This document shows, in pieces, positions 45,001-54,573 of a DNA stretch of 64,000 bases. The position numbers and the translations under genes are program-made. Location: contig JAEEXI010000009.1 in assembly GCA_016291495.1 (NCBI GenBank), positions 24,616-88,615 of the forward strand, written 5' to 3'. Origin of the DNA: Prevotella sp. (GTDB lineage: Bacteria; Bacteroidota; Bacteroidia; Bacteroidales; Bacteroidaceae). How positions within the stretch are numbered: the stretch's first letter is position 1; each line of letters begins with the position of its first letter. The notes under the pieces were generated by a model. The model was not told where the DNA came from, did no database searches, and saw only the letters and a list, made by a program, of their open reading frames with translations.

Positions 45001-46025
45001 ATTTCGCATGGACGCTTTTAGAATGGTTCCGCCAGAACGGACGTGCGCTTCCCTGGAGGGAGACGCACGACCCCTATGCGATATGGCTGTCGGAGATTAT
45101 CCTTCAACAGACGCGTATCGAACAGGGGCTTCCTTACTGGGAGCGTTTCATGCAGCGTTGGCATACGGTAGAAGAGCTTGCCGCTGCCACGGAGGATGAG
45201 GTGCTGCGTGAATGGCAGGGACTGGGCTATTACAGTCGTGCCCGTAACCTCCACTGCGCAGCCAAGCAAATCGTTGCCCTCGGCCATTTCCCTGACACCC
45301 TCGATGAAATCCGGAAACTCAAAGGCGTGGGCGACTATACTGCTGCCGCTATCGGGAGCTTCGCCTTCGGCCTCCCCGCTGCCGTCGTCGATGGCAACGT
45401 CTTCCGTGTTCTTGCCCGCCATTTCGGCATCGACACCCCCATCAACACTACCGAGGGTAAAAAAACCTTCACCGCCCTCGCCCAATCCCTCCTGCCCCAA
45501 GACACACCACTCACCTCTCACCTCTTACCTCTCACCTCTGAATATAACCAGGCGATGATGGACTTCGGAGCCATCCAGTGCACCCCCCACAGCCCGTCGT
45601 GCCCTTCGTGCCCATTACAGGAAACGTGCGTGGCCTTCCGCGAGGATAAAGTCGCAGAACTGCCTGTCAAGCAAAAGACCCTGAAAGTCAAGGAGCGTCG
45701 TCTGATTTATATATATATAAGGTATCATGGCGAGACGGCCATCCATCGTCGTCCGGCAGGTGATATCTGGCAGGGACTCTATGAACCCTGGCTCGTCAGC
45801 GAAGACGAGCTCTCGCCTTTCACCATTTACCTCTTACCACTAAAACTTAACGTCAAACACGTCTTGACACACCGTGTCGTCTATGCCGACTTCTATATGT
45901 GGGAACCGGCACAGCGCCCGTCGCTGCCAGACGATTATCTGTGGATCAAGGAAGCGGACATCGACCGCTACGCCGTGCCCCGTCTCATTGAGAAATTGTT
46001 AGAGAAAATGCCCAATAAATTGTAA
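44997..46025 (+). CDS. mutY: A/G-specific adenine glycosylase MutY
   Basis: 342 residues; removes adenine opposite 8-oxoguanine. Motifs: catalytic Glu in WLSEIILQQT (about 38), HhH LKGVGDYTAAAIGSFAFG, Asp in VVDGNVFRVL, iron-sulfur cluster Cys-x6-Cys-x2-Cys-x5-Cys (CTPHSPSCPSCPLQETC), NUDIX-like C-terminal domain. Two short segments (SHLLPLTS, FTIYLLPLKL) are translations of 7-nt repeats and are not expected in the family; a TA-repeat (45710s) is read as IYIYI. Its ATG overlaps the stop codon of the GH5 gene. Confidence 0.92.
   Translation: MNFAWTLLEWFRQNGRALPWRETHDPYAIWLSEIILQQTRIEQGLPYWERFMQRWHTVEELAAATEDEVLREWQGLGYYSRARNLHCAAKQIVALGHFPDTLDEIRKLKGVGDYTAAAIGSFAFGLPAAVVDGNVFRVLARHFGIDTPINTTEGKKTFTALAQSLLPQDTPLTSHLLPLTSEYNQAMMDFGAIQCTPHSPSCPSCPLQETCVAFREDKVAELPVKQKTLKVKERRLIYIYIRYHGETAIHRRPAGDIWQGLYEPWLVSEDELSPFTIYLLPLKLNVKHVLTHRVVYADFYMWEPAQRPSLPDDYLWIKEADIDRYAVPRLIEKLLEKMPNKL
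45508..45540 (+). repeat. CTCACCT heptamer run inside mutY
   Basis: CTCACCT-CTCACCT-CTTACCT-CTCACCT-CTG, the reverse complement of the AGGTGAG/AGGTAAG runs near 8.9 and 9.6 kb. A second, weaker run (TTCACCA-TTTACCT-CTTACCA) is at 45817-45846. Confidence 0.85.
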
Positions 46026-46050
46026 AATAGTAAATCGTCAAATAGTAGAT
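46019..46050 (+). repeat. AT-rich 7-8 nt periodic run before purN
   Basis: TTGTAAA-ATAGTAAA-TCGTCAAA-TAGTAG between mutY and purN; its reverse-complement relative (ATTTACA-ATTTGACG-ATTTCCT-ATTTACA) lies between dapF and dapL at 57841-57876. Confidence 0.65.
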
Positions 46051-46623
46051 ATGATCAACATAGCCATTTTCGTGTCAGGAAGCGGAACGAACTGCGAGAA
46101 CCTGATTAAGTATTTTAATGCTTCTGAACGCTATTGCTGTGCCTTAGTCGTCAGCAACAAGGCAGAAGCCCCCGCCTTGGCACGGGCAGAGTGCCTGGGC
46201 GTTCCGACGGCCGTAGCCCCTAAACCCGAACTGAACGACGAGCAGGTGATGATGCCCCTGCTCCGAAAGTACGACATCCAATTCATTGTCCTGGCGGGCT
46301 TCCTGCCGCTGGTGCCCGATTTCCTCATCAGCGCCTATCCCCGCCGCATCATCAATATCCATCCGGCCCTTTTGCCGAAATATGGCGGTAAGGGTATGTG
46401 GGGTCGTCATGTGCATGAGGCTGTGAAAGCCGCTGGCGAAACAGAGACCGGCATGACCGTCCATTACGTGACTCCCGTATGCGACTCTGGCGAAATCATT
46501 GCGCAATATACCGTGGCGCTGTCGCCCGACGATACCGTCGACGACATTGCCGCTAAGGAACACCAGCTGGAGATGCAGTATTTTCCGCAGGTCGTTGAAC
46601 AAGTGCTTCATCAAACGTTTTAG
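46051..46623 (+). CDS. purN: Phosphoribosylglycinamide formyltransferase
   Basis: 190 residues; third step of purine synthesis, using 10-formyl-tetrahydrofolate to formylate GAR. Motifs: VSGSGTNCENLI at the start, FLPLVPDFLISAYPRRIINIHPALLPKYGGKGM with the catalytic His, and TVHYVTPVCDSGEIIAQ with the catalytic Asp. Full length. 2 nt before yraN. Confidence 0.93.
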   Translation: MINIAIFVSGSGTNCENLIKYFNASERYCCALVVSNKAEAPALARAECLGVPTAVAPKPELNDEQVMMPLLRKYDIQFIVLAGFLPLVPDFLISAYPRRIINIHPALLPKYGGKGMWGRHVHEAVKAAGETETGMTVHYVTPVCDSGEIIAQYTVALSPDDTVDDIAAKEHQLEMQYFPQVVEQVLHQTF

Positions 46624-46625
46624 TC

Positions 46626-46979
46626 ATGGCTGCGCATAATGAATTGGGGAAATGGGGCGAGCAGGTGGCGGAAGACTATCTGCAGCGCAAGGGTTATACC
46701 ATCATCGAACGCGACTGGAAAAGCGGTCCTCGCGATATTGATATTATAGCCCTGCAGCAGGAAAAGTTGGTGTTTGTCGAGGTCAAGACGCGCAGCAACC
46801 ATCTGTTTGCCGACCCCGTGGAGGCCGTGGGATATCAAAAGATTCGCAACCTCCGTCAGGCTGCGAATCATTATGTGAAGTCCCATGGAGTCAATTGCAA
46901 TATCCGTTTTGATATTGTTACCGTCGTTGGAACGGTGGGTGCAGAACCGGAGATAACGCATATCGAGGATGCGTTTTAG
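46626..46979 (+). CDS. YraN-family (UPF0102) nuclease-like protein
   Basis: 117 residues, endonuclease-fold family of unknown role: NELGKWGEQVAEDYLQRKGY, RDWKSGPRDIDIIA, VFVEVKTRSN (D-x-EVK nuclease-like core). Family members are linked to the RNase HII neighbourhood in many genomes; here the neighbour is purN. Converges on asnB with a 5-bp gap. Confidence 0.88.
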   Translation: MAAHNELGKWGEQVAEDYLQRKGYTIIERDWKSGPRDIDIIALQQEKLVFVEVKTRSNHLFADPVEAVGYQKIRNLRQAANHYVKSHGVNCNIRFDIVTVVGTVGAEPEITHIEDAF

Positions 46980-46984
46980 TCGGT

Positions 46985-48649
46985 TTAATACGCCTGTTCA
47001 TGGACGCCCTTGACGGCGCGGCCTGAGGGATCGTTCATGCCACGGAAGGCGGCATCCCATTCGAGGGCGATGGCGGTAGAACAAGCCACGCTGGCCTCGC
47101 TGGGTACACTCTTGGCGGCAGAGTCGCTGGGGAAGTGCTCGGTGAAGATGCTACGATAGTAATATTCTTCCTTGTTCTTTGGTGGGTTGATGGGGAAGCG
47201 CTCTGCGGCGTGAGCCATCTGCTCGTCAGTAACAGCTTCAGCGGTGATTTGTTTGAGGGTGTCGATCCAAGAATAGCCGACGCCGTCGCTGAACTGCTCC
47301 TTCTGTCTCCAGGCGACTTCCTTAGGAAGCATATCGGCGAAGGCCTCGCGGACAATCTTCTTTTCCATCGTGGAGCCTGGACACATTTTGGCCTCTGGGT
47401 TGGTGCGCATGGCGACATCGAGGAACTCTTTGTCGAGGAACGGCACACGACCTTCAACGCCCCAAGCTGAGAGACTCTTGTTGGCACGCAGACAGTCATA
47501 CATGTATAGCTTCGAGAGCTTACGCACGGTCTCTTCATGGAAGTCCTTAGCTGTAGGAGCCTTGTGGAAGTAGAGGTAGCCGCCAAATATCTCGTCGGCA
47601 CCCTCGCCGGAAAGTACCATCTTGATGCCCATCGACTTAATGACACGAGCCAGCAGGTACATCGGAGTAGAGGCCCGGACGGTGGTGACGTCATAAGTCT
47701 CGATGAAATAGATAACGTCGCGGATGGCGTCCAGTCCTTCCTGGATGGTGTAGTTGATTTCGTGGTGAACAGTACCGATATGATCGGCTACGAGTTTTGC
47801 CTTGGCCAGGTCAGGAGCTCCCTTCAGCCCGACGGCGAAAGAGTGCAAGCGGGGCCAGTAAGCCTTGGTCTTGGAATCGTCCTCGATACGCATCTCACTG
47901 TACTTCTCCGCGATAGCGGAAATGACGGAAGAATCGAGTCCTCCGCTTAGGAGGACGCCATAAGGAACGTCGGACATCAGCTGACGCTTGACGGCATCTT
48001 CGAGTGCGTCATGAATGGCCTCGACGCTTGCGGAATTACCTTTGACCGCCTCATATTTGAACCAGTCACGCTGATAATAGCGTTTCATGCCGGGCTTGCG
48101 ACTCCAATAGTAATGTCCGGGTAGGAAAGGCTCGTAACGCTCACACTGTCCCTCGAGTGCCTTCAGTTCGGATGCTACATAGACTGTGCCGTCCGAGTCG
48201 TATCCGATATATAATGGTATGACGCCGATGGGGTCGCGTGCTATCAGGAATTCATTGCGCTCCTCGTCGTAGAGAACGAAGGCGAAAATGCCGCTCAAGT
48301 CTTCGAGGAAATTGATACCTTTCTCGCGGTACAATGCTAGGATTACCTCGCAGTCCGAGCCTGTCTGGAACTCATACTGTCCGGCGAAACGGCGCCGGAT
48401 TTCCTGGTGATTGTATATCTCGCCATTGACGGCTAATACTTGCTTCCGATCGGGCGAGAACAACGGTTGTCCGCCGGATTCCGGGTCGACGATGCTCAGT
48501 CGCTCGTGTGCCAGTATGGCGCTTCCTCCTGAGTAGATTCCGCTCCAGTCCGGTCCGCGATGCCGTATTTTCTGACTCATTTTCAGTGCTTTGTCACGCA
48601 GAGCCTGTGTCTGCTCTTTGACGTTTAGTATTGCTACGATTCCACACAT
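46985..48649 (-). CDS. asnB: Asparagine synthase (glutamine-hydrolysing) B
   Basis: 554 residues; makes asparagine from aspartate, ATP and glutamine or ammonia. N-terminal Ntn amidotransferase with Cys 2 (MCGIVAI), GAT blocks LAHERLSIVDPESGGQPL, and ATP-pyrophosphatase motif LLSGGLDSSVISAIA (about 233-247). Full length. It belongs to a run of glutamine amidotransferases (asnB, purF, pyrG). Confidence 0.95.
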   Translation of the reverse strand: MCGIVAILNVKEQTQALRDKALKMSQKIRHRGPDWSGIYSGGSAILAHERLSIVDPESGGQPLFSPDRKQVLAVNGEIYNHQEIRRRFAGQYEFQTGSDCEVILALYREKGINFLEDLSGIFAFVLYDEERNEFLIARDPIGVIPLYIGYDSDGTVYVASELKALEGQCERYEPFLPGHYYWSRKPGMKRYYQRDWFKYEAVKGNSASVEAIHDALEDAVKRQLMSDVPYGVLLSGGLDSSVISAIAEKYSEMRIEDDSKTKAYWPRLHSFAVGLKGAPDLAKAKLVADHIGTVHHEINYTIQEGLDAIRDVIYFIETYDVTTVRASTPMYLLARVIKSMGIKMVLSGEGADEIFGGYLYFHKAPTAKDFHEETVRKLSKLYMYDCLRANKSLSAWGVEGRVPFLDKEFLDVAMRTNPEAKMCPGSTMEKKIVREAFADMLPKEVAWRQKEQFSDGVGYSWIDTLKQITAEAVTDEQMAHAAERFPINPPKNKEEYYYRSIFTEHFPSDSAAKSVPSEASVACSTAIALEWDAAFRGMNDPSGRAVKGVHEQAY

Positions 48650-48654
48650 AATTG

Positions 48655-50415
48655 CTATAGTTGTAATTTTAATATTTGTTCTACATAATTGATGAAAGCC
48701 TTGTTACAGAGCCGCACGCCTCCCGGGGTGGGATAGTGGCCGGTGAAGTACCAGTCGCCTGGATGATTGGGGCATGCATGGTGCAGTCCTTCTATGTTTT
48801 GGAACACCAGTTCGATGGGTGCTTGCATACCTTCCGGACGGAGCATTTCGACGATTTTCCGATTGATTTCCTCAACGGTAAACGGCTCGTAAATGCGGCG
48901 CACATAGTTATCTGAACTGGTCGGTGCCGGGCTGGAATAGAGTGCCTCCTTGCAGGCCTTATAGGTTTCGGCAATCAGGTTTTGCATGCCTCTTTCCCTT
49001 ATCAAGGCAATGGCGGCGCGGAAGGCACAGAGTTCCTCGAGTCGCGACATGTCGATGCCATAATAGTCGGGATAGCGTATCTGCGGAGAGCTGCTGACCA
49101 TGACGATTTTCCTGGGGTGCAGGCGGTCGAGAATCTTGAAGATGCTCTCCCTTAATGTGGTACCACGGACGATGGAGTCGTCGATGATAACGAGGTTATC
49201 CTGATAGGCCTTCAGCGACCCGTAACTGACGTCATAGACGTGGGCGGCAAGGTCGTTTCTTTCACTGTTATCGGCTATGAAGGTGCGCATCTTGATGTCT
49301 TTCCATACGACTTTCTCGGTACGCAGTTCGCCATGTAGTTTGCGGAATCCGTCGGTCATGCCGTAGTAGGCAACCTCGGCGGTGTTTGGTATGTAAGAGA
49401 AAACCGTATTGGCCACGTCCCCGTCTATAGCCTTCAGGATGGCGGGGGTGAGCTGTTCTCCCAGTCTCTTGCGTTCTTGGTAGATGTCTTTGTCCGAACC
49501 TCGGCTGAAGTAGATGCGCTCGAAGCTGCATGCAGCGAGTTGCTGGGCGGGCATGATCTGCTCCAGTTTCATGCTGCCGTTTCTGTGTACGATGAGCGCC
49601 TGACCGGGCTGTAGTTCCTGGATGTTTTCTGCCTGGATGTCGAACGTTGTCTGCAGCACCGGGCGCTCGGAGGCCAGTGCGATGATCTCGTCGTCATGGT
49701 AATAGAATGCCGGCCGGATGCCCCATGGGTCGCGGATGCTGAACATCTCGCCTGAGCCGGTAAGTCCGCACATGACGTACCCACCGTCGTAGTGCTTCAT
49801 CGTCTTCTTCAGCACATTGGAAACCTCGACGTTGTTGTCGATGAAATCGGTGATTTCCTTACCCTGAAGGCCCTTTTCCCGGGCGATGGAATATAGTCGT
49901 TCCACCTCGCGGTCGAGCCGATGTCCCATCAGCTCAAGGGTGATATATGAGTCGCCATAGATACGTGGACTTTGCCCTTGTTCCGTAAGAAACCTGAACA
50001 CTTCCTCTATGTTTGTCATGTTGAAATTGCCGCAAAGACAGAGGTTCTTCGCCCGCCAGTTGTTGCGACGCAGGAAGGGGTGTACGAACGTCAGACCGCT
50101 CTTGCCCGTCGTGGAATAGCGCAGGTGTCCCATCAAGAGTTCCCCCTTCATCTGCTCGATTACCCTGGAGAATATCTCGGTGATGGCGTCCTTTCCCTCC
50201 GCCTTTTCACGGAACATGTACTCCTCGCCTGCCGGCGCTTCCAGGTTGACAGAGGCTATTCCGGCACCCTCTTGTCCGCGGTTGTGCTGCTTCTCCATCA
50301 TCAGGTAAAGCTTGTTGAAACCGTAGGCCCACGTGCCGTACTTCCGCTCGTAGTAGTCCAGCGGTTTCAACAGGCGAATCATCGCCACTCCGCACTCATG
50401 TTTCAGTATCTCCAT
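48655..50415 (-). CDS. purF: Amidophosphoribosyltransferase (PurF family)
   Basis: 586 residues, longer than the usual about 480 to 505 and typical of a Bacteroidetes form. N-terminal Ntn glutaminase (CGVAMIRL with Cys 8; HNRGQEGAGIASV; LLMGHLRYSTTGKSG), PRPP loop VIIDDSIVRGTTLRESIF (about 417-434) in the transferase domain, and an extra C-terminal segment (YSSPAPTSSDNYVRRIYEPFT). First committed step of purine synthesis. 5 nt before asnB. Confidence 0.85.
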   Translation of the reverse strand: MEILKHECGVAMIRLLKPLDYYERKYGTWAYGFNKLYLMMEKQHNRGQEGAGIASVNLEAPAGEEYMFREKAEGKDAITEIFSRVIEQMKGELLMGHLRYSTTGKSGLTFVHPFLRRNNWRAKNLCLCGNFNMTNIEEVFRFLTEQGQSPRIYGDSYITLELMGHRLDREVERLYSIAREKGLQGKEITDFIDNNVEVSNVLKKTMKHYDGGYVMCGLTGSGEMFSIRDPWGIRPAFYYHDDEIIALASERPVLQTTFDIQAENIQELQPGQALIVHRNGSMKLEQIMPAQQLAACSFERIYFSRGSDKDIYQERKRLGEQLTPAILKAIDGDVANTVFSYIPNTAEVAYYGMTDGFRKLHGELRTEKVVWKDIKMRTFIADNSERNDLAAHVYDVSYGSLKAYQDNLVIIDDSIVRGTTLRESIFKILDRLHPRKIVMVSSSPQIRYPDYYGIDMSRLEELCAFRAAIALIRERGMQNLIAETYKACKEALYSSPAPTSSDNYVRRIYEPFTVEEINRKIVEMLRPEGMQAPIELVFQNIEGLHHACPNHPGDWYFTGHYPTPGGVRLCNKAFINYVEQILKLQL

Positions 50416-50508
50416 TTATCTTTTTTTATTACAAAACTTCCTTGTTTTTGTTATACTTCATTAACCTTCCATTATAAAGAATCATATCATTCTTCTGGAG
50501 GAATAATA
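50416..50508. other. AT-rich intergenic between pyrG and purF
   Basis: 93 nt with poly-T and poly-A runs, no consensus -7 box or stem-loop found on either strand. Confidence 0.4.
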
Positions 50509-52107
50509 TCAAAGTTTGAGACACTCCTTTATGAAATTCATGAACAAAGGATGCGGATGCAGCACCGTGGAAGCATATTCCGGATGGAACTGAGCCCCTA
50601 TGTACCACCGCTTCTCCGGCAGCTCAACCACCTCCACAAGTCCCGATGTGGGATTCATACCTACACACTTCATCCCTGCCGCTTCATATTCGTCTTTATA
50701 GGCATTGTTGAACTCGTAACGGTGGCGGTGACGCTCGCTGATGGTCATCACGCCGCCATAGGCTTCCGCCGTACGGCTGCCCGCCACGAGCTGGCACTCA
50801 TAGGCGCCCAGTCGCATCGTGCCACCCATATCCTTGATGTTCTTCTGCTCCTCCATCATGTCTATCACATTATGGGGCGTCTGCGCATCCATTTCCGCGC
50901 TGTTCGCATCCTTGTAGCCCAAAACGTTGCGGGCGAATTCAATCACCATCATCTGCATGCCCAGACAGATTCCAAACGTCGGAATATCCTTAGTCCTGCC
51001 ATACTCCGCCGCCACAATCTTGCCCTCGATGCCTCGCTGACCGAAGCCCGGACAGATAACGATGCCCGCCATGCCTTGTAGCCGTTCCGCAACGTTCTCA
51101 TGCGTCAGTTCCTGACTGTTCACAAAGTGAATCTTCACCTTCGCATCGTTGTAAATGCCTGCCAGATTCAGACTCTCGCGTATCGACTTATAAGCGTCTT
51201 GCAGGTCATACTTGCCCACCAGTCCGATGTGCACCTCACGCTTCGCATGGCGCTGCTTTTCCAGGAAATCGTGCCACGACTTCATCGCCGGAGTCTCACC
51301 AACCGGTATGCCGATCTTCCGCATGATCGCCGCGTCAAGTCCCTGCTGCTGCATACTCACTGGCACCTCGTAAATGCTCGGCATGTCCTCGCTCTGCACC
51401 ACGCATTCCAAATCGACATTACAGAACGACGCCACCTTCAAACGTATAGAGTCGCTGAGGTGGCGTTCGGTTCTGAGAACGAGAATGTCGGGCTGGATAC
51501 CCATCCCTTGCAGTTCCTTTACCGAGTGCTGAGTAGGCTTCGTCTTCAGCTCGTCGGCGGCCTTCAAATACGGCACATAGGTAAGATGGACGCACACAGC
51601 ATCGCGACCGAGTTGCCACCGCAACTGTCGGATAGCCTCCATGAACGGCGCGCTCTCAATGTCACCAATCGTACCGCCAACCTCCGTGATGACGAAGTCC
51701 AGTCCCTCGTCGAGACCCTCTCGAAGCATACGGTGCTTGATCTCGTCAGTGATATGCGGCACCACCTGAATCGTCTTCCCAAGATAGTCGCCATGACGCT
51801 CACGGTCTATCACCGTTTTATAGATGCGACCCGTCGTAATCGAGTTGTCACGAGTAGTATGAATCCCAGTGAACCTTTCGTAGTGACCCAGGTCGAGATC
51901 GGTCTCCATCCCGTCTACGGTCACATAGCATTCACCGTGCTCGTAGGGGTTCAAAGTACCCGGATCAATGTTGATATACGGGTCGAACTTCTGGATGGTC
52001 ACTTTGTAGCCGCGTGCCTGCAGCAACTTGCCGATTGAAGCGGAAATGATGCCCTTCCCCAACGAGGAAACAACACCGCCTGTCACGAAGATGTACTTTG
52101 TATTCAT
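50509..52107 (-). CDS. pyrG: CTP synthase
   Basis: 532 residues; converts UTP to CTP using glutamine or ammonia. N-terminal synthetase domain (FVTGGVVSSLGKGIISASIGKLL), C-terminal glutamine amidotransferase with catalytic Cys in FGICLGMQMM, and GWH/PEYA end (GAQFHPEYASTVLHPHPLF). Full length. Between amt and purF on the same strand. Confidence 0.96.
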   Translation of the reverse strand: MNTKYIFVTGGVVSSLGKGIISASIGKLLQARGYKVTIQKFDPYINIDPGTLNPYEHGECYVTVDGMETDLDLGHYERFTGIHTTRDNSITTGRIYKTVIDRERHGDYLGKTIQVVPHITDEIKHRMLREGLDEGLDFVITEVGGTIGDIESAPFMEAIRQLRWQLGRDAVCVHLTYVPYLKAADELKTKPTQHSVKELQGMGIQPDILVLRTERHLSDSIRLKVASFCNVDLECVVQSEDMPSIYEVPVSMQQQGLDAAIMRKIGIPVGETPAMKSWHDFLEKQRHAKREVHIGLVGKYDLQDAYKSIRESLNLAGIYNDAKVKIHFVNSQELTHENVAERLQGMAGIVICPGFGQRGIEGKIVAAEYGRTKDIPTFGICLGMQMMVIEFARNVLGYKDANSAEMDAQTPHNVIDMMEEQKNIKDMGGTMRLGAYECQLVAGSRTAEAYGGVMTISERHRHRYEFNNAYKDEYEAAGMKCVGMNPTSGLVEVVELPEKRWYIGAQFHPEYASTVLHPHPLFMNFIKECLKL

Positions 52108-52149
52108 ATAATATCTTTTGGTTGTCTTGAAGTTTGCTCTATGACCTTT

Positions 52150-53535
52150 TTATTTGTTCTTCTCACGGATATGTTCCTCATACTCTGCCAATTCACGCTC
52201 ACCGATGTGCGCCAGACCGTAATGCTCATCATGCTGCGAGAAGTCGAGGCCCACCTTTTCACTATACTCAGAAACACGCATGGGGATAAGGCTGTCGATA
52301 AGCTTATATCCCAACCAACTCATGGCAAAAGTATAGATGAAGACGATGACGATGGCCAGCAGATGATAGAGGAAAATCACAAAACCATCCCATGTCCCAG
52401 CAACGAGCCCCTCCCGAATGAAGATACCTGTCAGCACTGTACCGAAGATACCACCCGTGCCGTGCGTCGGGAACACATCGAGGGCATCGTCGATGCTGGT
52501 ATGCGAGCGCCAATAGACGGCGACGTTACAAATCAGCGTGATAATGAAAGCAATGAAAATGCTCTGACCCACGGTGACATAGCCTGCCGATGGCGTGATA
52601 GCCACGAGACCTACCACACAACCTACGGCAGCACCCATGGCCGACGGCTTACGACCACGCAGACAGTCGAAGAATATCCACGTCATCATGGCAGTAGCCG
52701 AGGCGGTATTGGTATTCAAGAAAGCCTTGATGGCCTGTCCGTCAGCATGCAGCGAAGAACCCGCATTAAAACCGAACCAGCCTAGCCACAGCATTGCGGC
52801 ACCCAGAAGTACAAAGGGGATATTAGCTGGTTCGCTTTTACGCGTTTCGGCCTTACGCCGTCCTAGATAGATAGCACCTGCCAATGCAGCCACACCCGAT
52901 GATGCATGCACCACGATACCACCGGCGAAGTCGATGACACCCCACTTCATGAACAATCCTTCAGGGTGCCACGTCATGTGGGCCAGCGGACAGTAGATGA
53001 TGAAGAAAAAGAACATCATGAAAAACATGTAGGCCGAGAACCTGACACGCTCAGCAAACGAACCCGTAATCAGCGACGGAGTGATGATGGCGAACTTCAT
53101 CTGGAACAGCGCGAACAGTGCCAGCGGAATGGTTGCACCGCCTAATATATTTCCTGCCGGCGTAGTATAAACCTCCGCACCCACGTTTTGGAACATCAGG
53201 AATGTCAACGGGTTGCCTATCACGCCGCCAATATCATCGCCAAAGCACAGCGAGAAGCCGATGACCACCCACAGCACCGATATCAGTCCCATGGCGATAA
53301 ACGACTGCAACATTGTCGAGATCACATTCTTTGCTCCCACCATGCCGCCATAGAAGAACGACAGACCAGGTGTCATCATCAAAACGAAAATCGTGGCTGT
53401 AATGAGCCACGCCACGTCGGCCGCTGAGATCACCGACCAGTCACAATCAAACGACGGTTCTCCTACCGCCAATCCTGCCACGGCTATCAACGTCATTGCC
53501 GTCATCAGGATAATCCAACGTTTCTTTACCTTCAT
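52150..53535 (-). CDS. amtB: Ammonium transporter (Amt), second copy
   Basis: About 461 residues from the ATG at 53535 (MKVKKRWIILMTAMTLIAVAG); a longer frame upstream reads through the -7 box and is rejected. Eleven membrane segments with Amt motifs: SFFYGGMVGAKNVISTML, IVVHASSGVAALAGAI (first pore His), DVFPTHGTGGIFGTVLTGI (second pore His). The C-terminal cytoplasmic tail is present. Its promoter shares several spaced motifs with that of the PII gene. Followed by pyrG. Confidence 0.93.
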   Translation of the reverse strand: MKVKKRWIILMTAMTLIAVAGLAVGEPSFDCDWSVISAADVAWLITATIFVLMMTPGLSFFYGGMVGAKNVISTMLQSFIAMGLISVLWVVIGFSLCFGDDIGGVIGNPLTFLMFQNVGAEVYTTPAGNILGGATIPLALFALFQMKFAIITPSLITGSFAERVRFSAYMFFMMFFFFIIYCPLAHMTWHPEGLFMKWGVIDFAGGIVVHASSGVAALAGAIYLGRRKAETRKSEPANIPFVLLGAAMLWLGWFGFNAGSSLHADGQAIKAFLNTNTASATAMMTWIFFDCLRGRKPSAMGAAVGCVVGLVAITPSAGYVTVGQSIFIAFIITLICNVAVYWRSHTSIDDALDVFPTHGTGGIFGTVLTGIFIREGLVAGTWDGFVIFLYHLLAIVIVFIYTFAMSWLGYKLIDSLIPMRVSEYSEKVGLDFSQHDEHYGLAHIGERELAEYEEHIREKNK

Positions 53536-53586
53536 AATATATCTATTATTTTGTATTGTTTGCTTTGCGTTCACCAATATTTTTTG

Positions 53587-53594
53587 CAAAGGTA
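53587..53594 (-). promoter_or_regulatory. Promoter -7 box TACCTTTG for the second amt gene
   Basis: Exact minus-strand consensus 52 nt upstream of the start codon. Confidence 0.65.
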
Positions 53595-53629
53595 TTGCAT
53601 ATTAATAACATTTTGATAACTCTCTTACT

Positions 53630-53736
53630 TTTTGATTGTTAAAAATCCGGCCAACTATCATTTTGTAAAGTTTAGACATAGTTTTGATTTCATTATGATA
53701 ACATTTTACACATATAACATAGCATTACGTTACAAA
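53630..53736 (-). promoter_or_regulatory. Upstream element of the second amt gene (paired TTTGTAAnG motifs)
   Basis: TTTTGATTGTTAA (53630-53642), CATTTTGTAAAG (53659-53670) and CGTTACAAA (53728-53736). The same three motifs, at the same mutual offsets of 29 and 69 bp, precede the PII gene. The second and third contain inverted copies of TTTGTAA(A/C)G. CATTTTGTAAAG begins 65 bp upstream of the -7 box. Confidence 0.7.
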
Positions 53737-53750
53737 TCGTCAAAGCCTAC

Positions 53751-53790
53751 AAAAAAAGTTCCCCTCTTTCTTGCAATAAGAAAGAGGGGA
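53751..53790 (-). terminator. Terminator of the porin-like gene
   Basis: Minus strand: perfect 12-bp stem CCCCTCTTTCTT / AAGAAAGAGGGG with a 5-nt loop, then a run of seven T. Confidence 0.85.
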
Positions 53791-53807
53791 CACGTGCCTG
53801 GATAAGA

Positions 53808-54512
53808 TTAGGGTTGCAGCGTAAACCCGAGAACCAGGTAGGCTTTCTGTGAACAGGGGTTGCCGATTACCTGTCCGAAGATGGGGATGGAGAACGAGTC
53901 TGTTACCTTGATCTCCTTCGTCGCCTTCAGCGAGAGGTTAGTGACGGCGAATCCTGTCGTACCGTAGAAATCTGTGGCATAGGGGACGGCACCGGCCGCG
54001 GCAGTCCAGTCGACTGTTACAAGCTTGAATGGGACGTTGACCTCGAAATAACTGCTGTAGGCTCGCTTGCCGTCCTTGTTTACCCCGTCGTTACCTGCAA
54101 AATTGGTGTACCACTGCAGGGAAGCAAAACCGAAATCGTAACCGATGTTAGCTTCAAACACGTGGTTTGTGCCGTGGGCATCGTACTTGAAGTAGCGGTT
54201 CTCCGGGTCAAGACCGGCATTGAACCAATAGTCGGTGATGCCGATGTTGAAGCCTTTGATGGTATAGGCGAGTGTCAGGTCGAACTCCTTCGTGTCGGAA
54301 GAGTTGGACAGTCCCACGTTGCCCCAGGCCGTCAGCGAAAGGCTCTTATATCCAATGCCCAGCGTAGGTTGCAGTGAGACATCACCACAGTCCAGGCCAC
54401 GCCAGATATAACTACTTACGAAGTCGGCTGCTATCGTCGTCTCTATCTTCTCCTGTGCATGGGTGGTCATGCTCATGACCAAACCCAATGCAAATAAAAC
54501 AATCTTCTTCAT
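53808..54512 (-). CDS. Porin-like outer-membrane protein between the two amt genes
   Basis: About 234 residues from the ATG at 54512 (MKKIVLFALGLVMSMTTHAQ, Sec signal). The mature protein is an alternating beta-barrel pattern: VSSYIWRGLDCGDVSLQPTLGIGY near the start, ending KAYLVLGFTLQP. It resembles TorF-type or MltA-interacting-like small porins of Bacteroidetes. The position between amt genes suggests passage of ammonium or a related small solute across the outer membrane, which is inference. Starts 58 nt after the first amt gene; closed by a strong terminator. Confidence 0.65.
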   Translation of the reverse strand: MKKIVLFALGLVMSMTTHAQEKIETTIAADFVSSYIWRGLDCGDVSLQPTLGIGYKSLSLTAWGNVGLSNSSDTKEFDLTLAYTIKGFNIGITDYWFNAGLDPENRYFKYDAHGTNHVFEANIGYDFGFASLQWYTNFAGNDGVNKDGKRAYSSYFEVNVPFKLVTVDWTAAAGAVPYATDFYGTTGFAVTNLSLKATKEIKVTDSFSIPIFGQVIGNPCSQKAYLVLGFTLQP

Positions 54513-54546
54513 AATTCTAATACTTTTAATGCGGTAGCAAATTATA

Positions 54547-54573
54547 CACTTTTCATTATTCACTTTTCACTTA
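54547..54573 (-). repeat. ACTTTTC heptamer run before amt
   Basis: ACTTTTC-ATTATTC-ACTTTTC-ACTTA, 7-nt period, running into the stop codon of the first amt gene. Confidence 0.7.
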
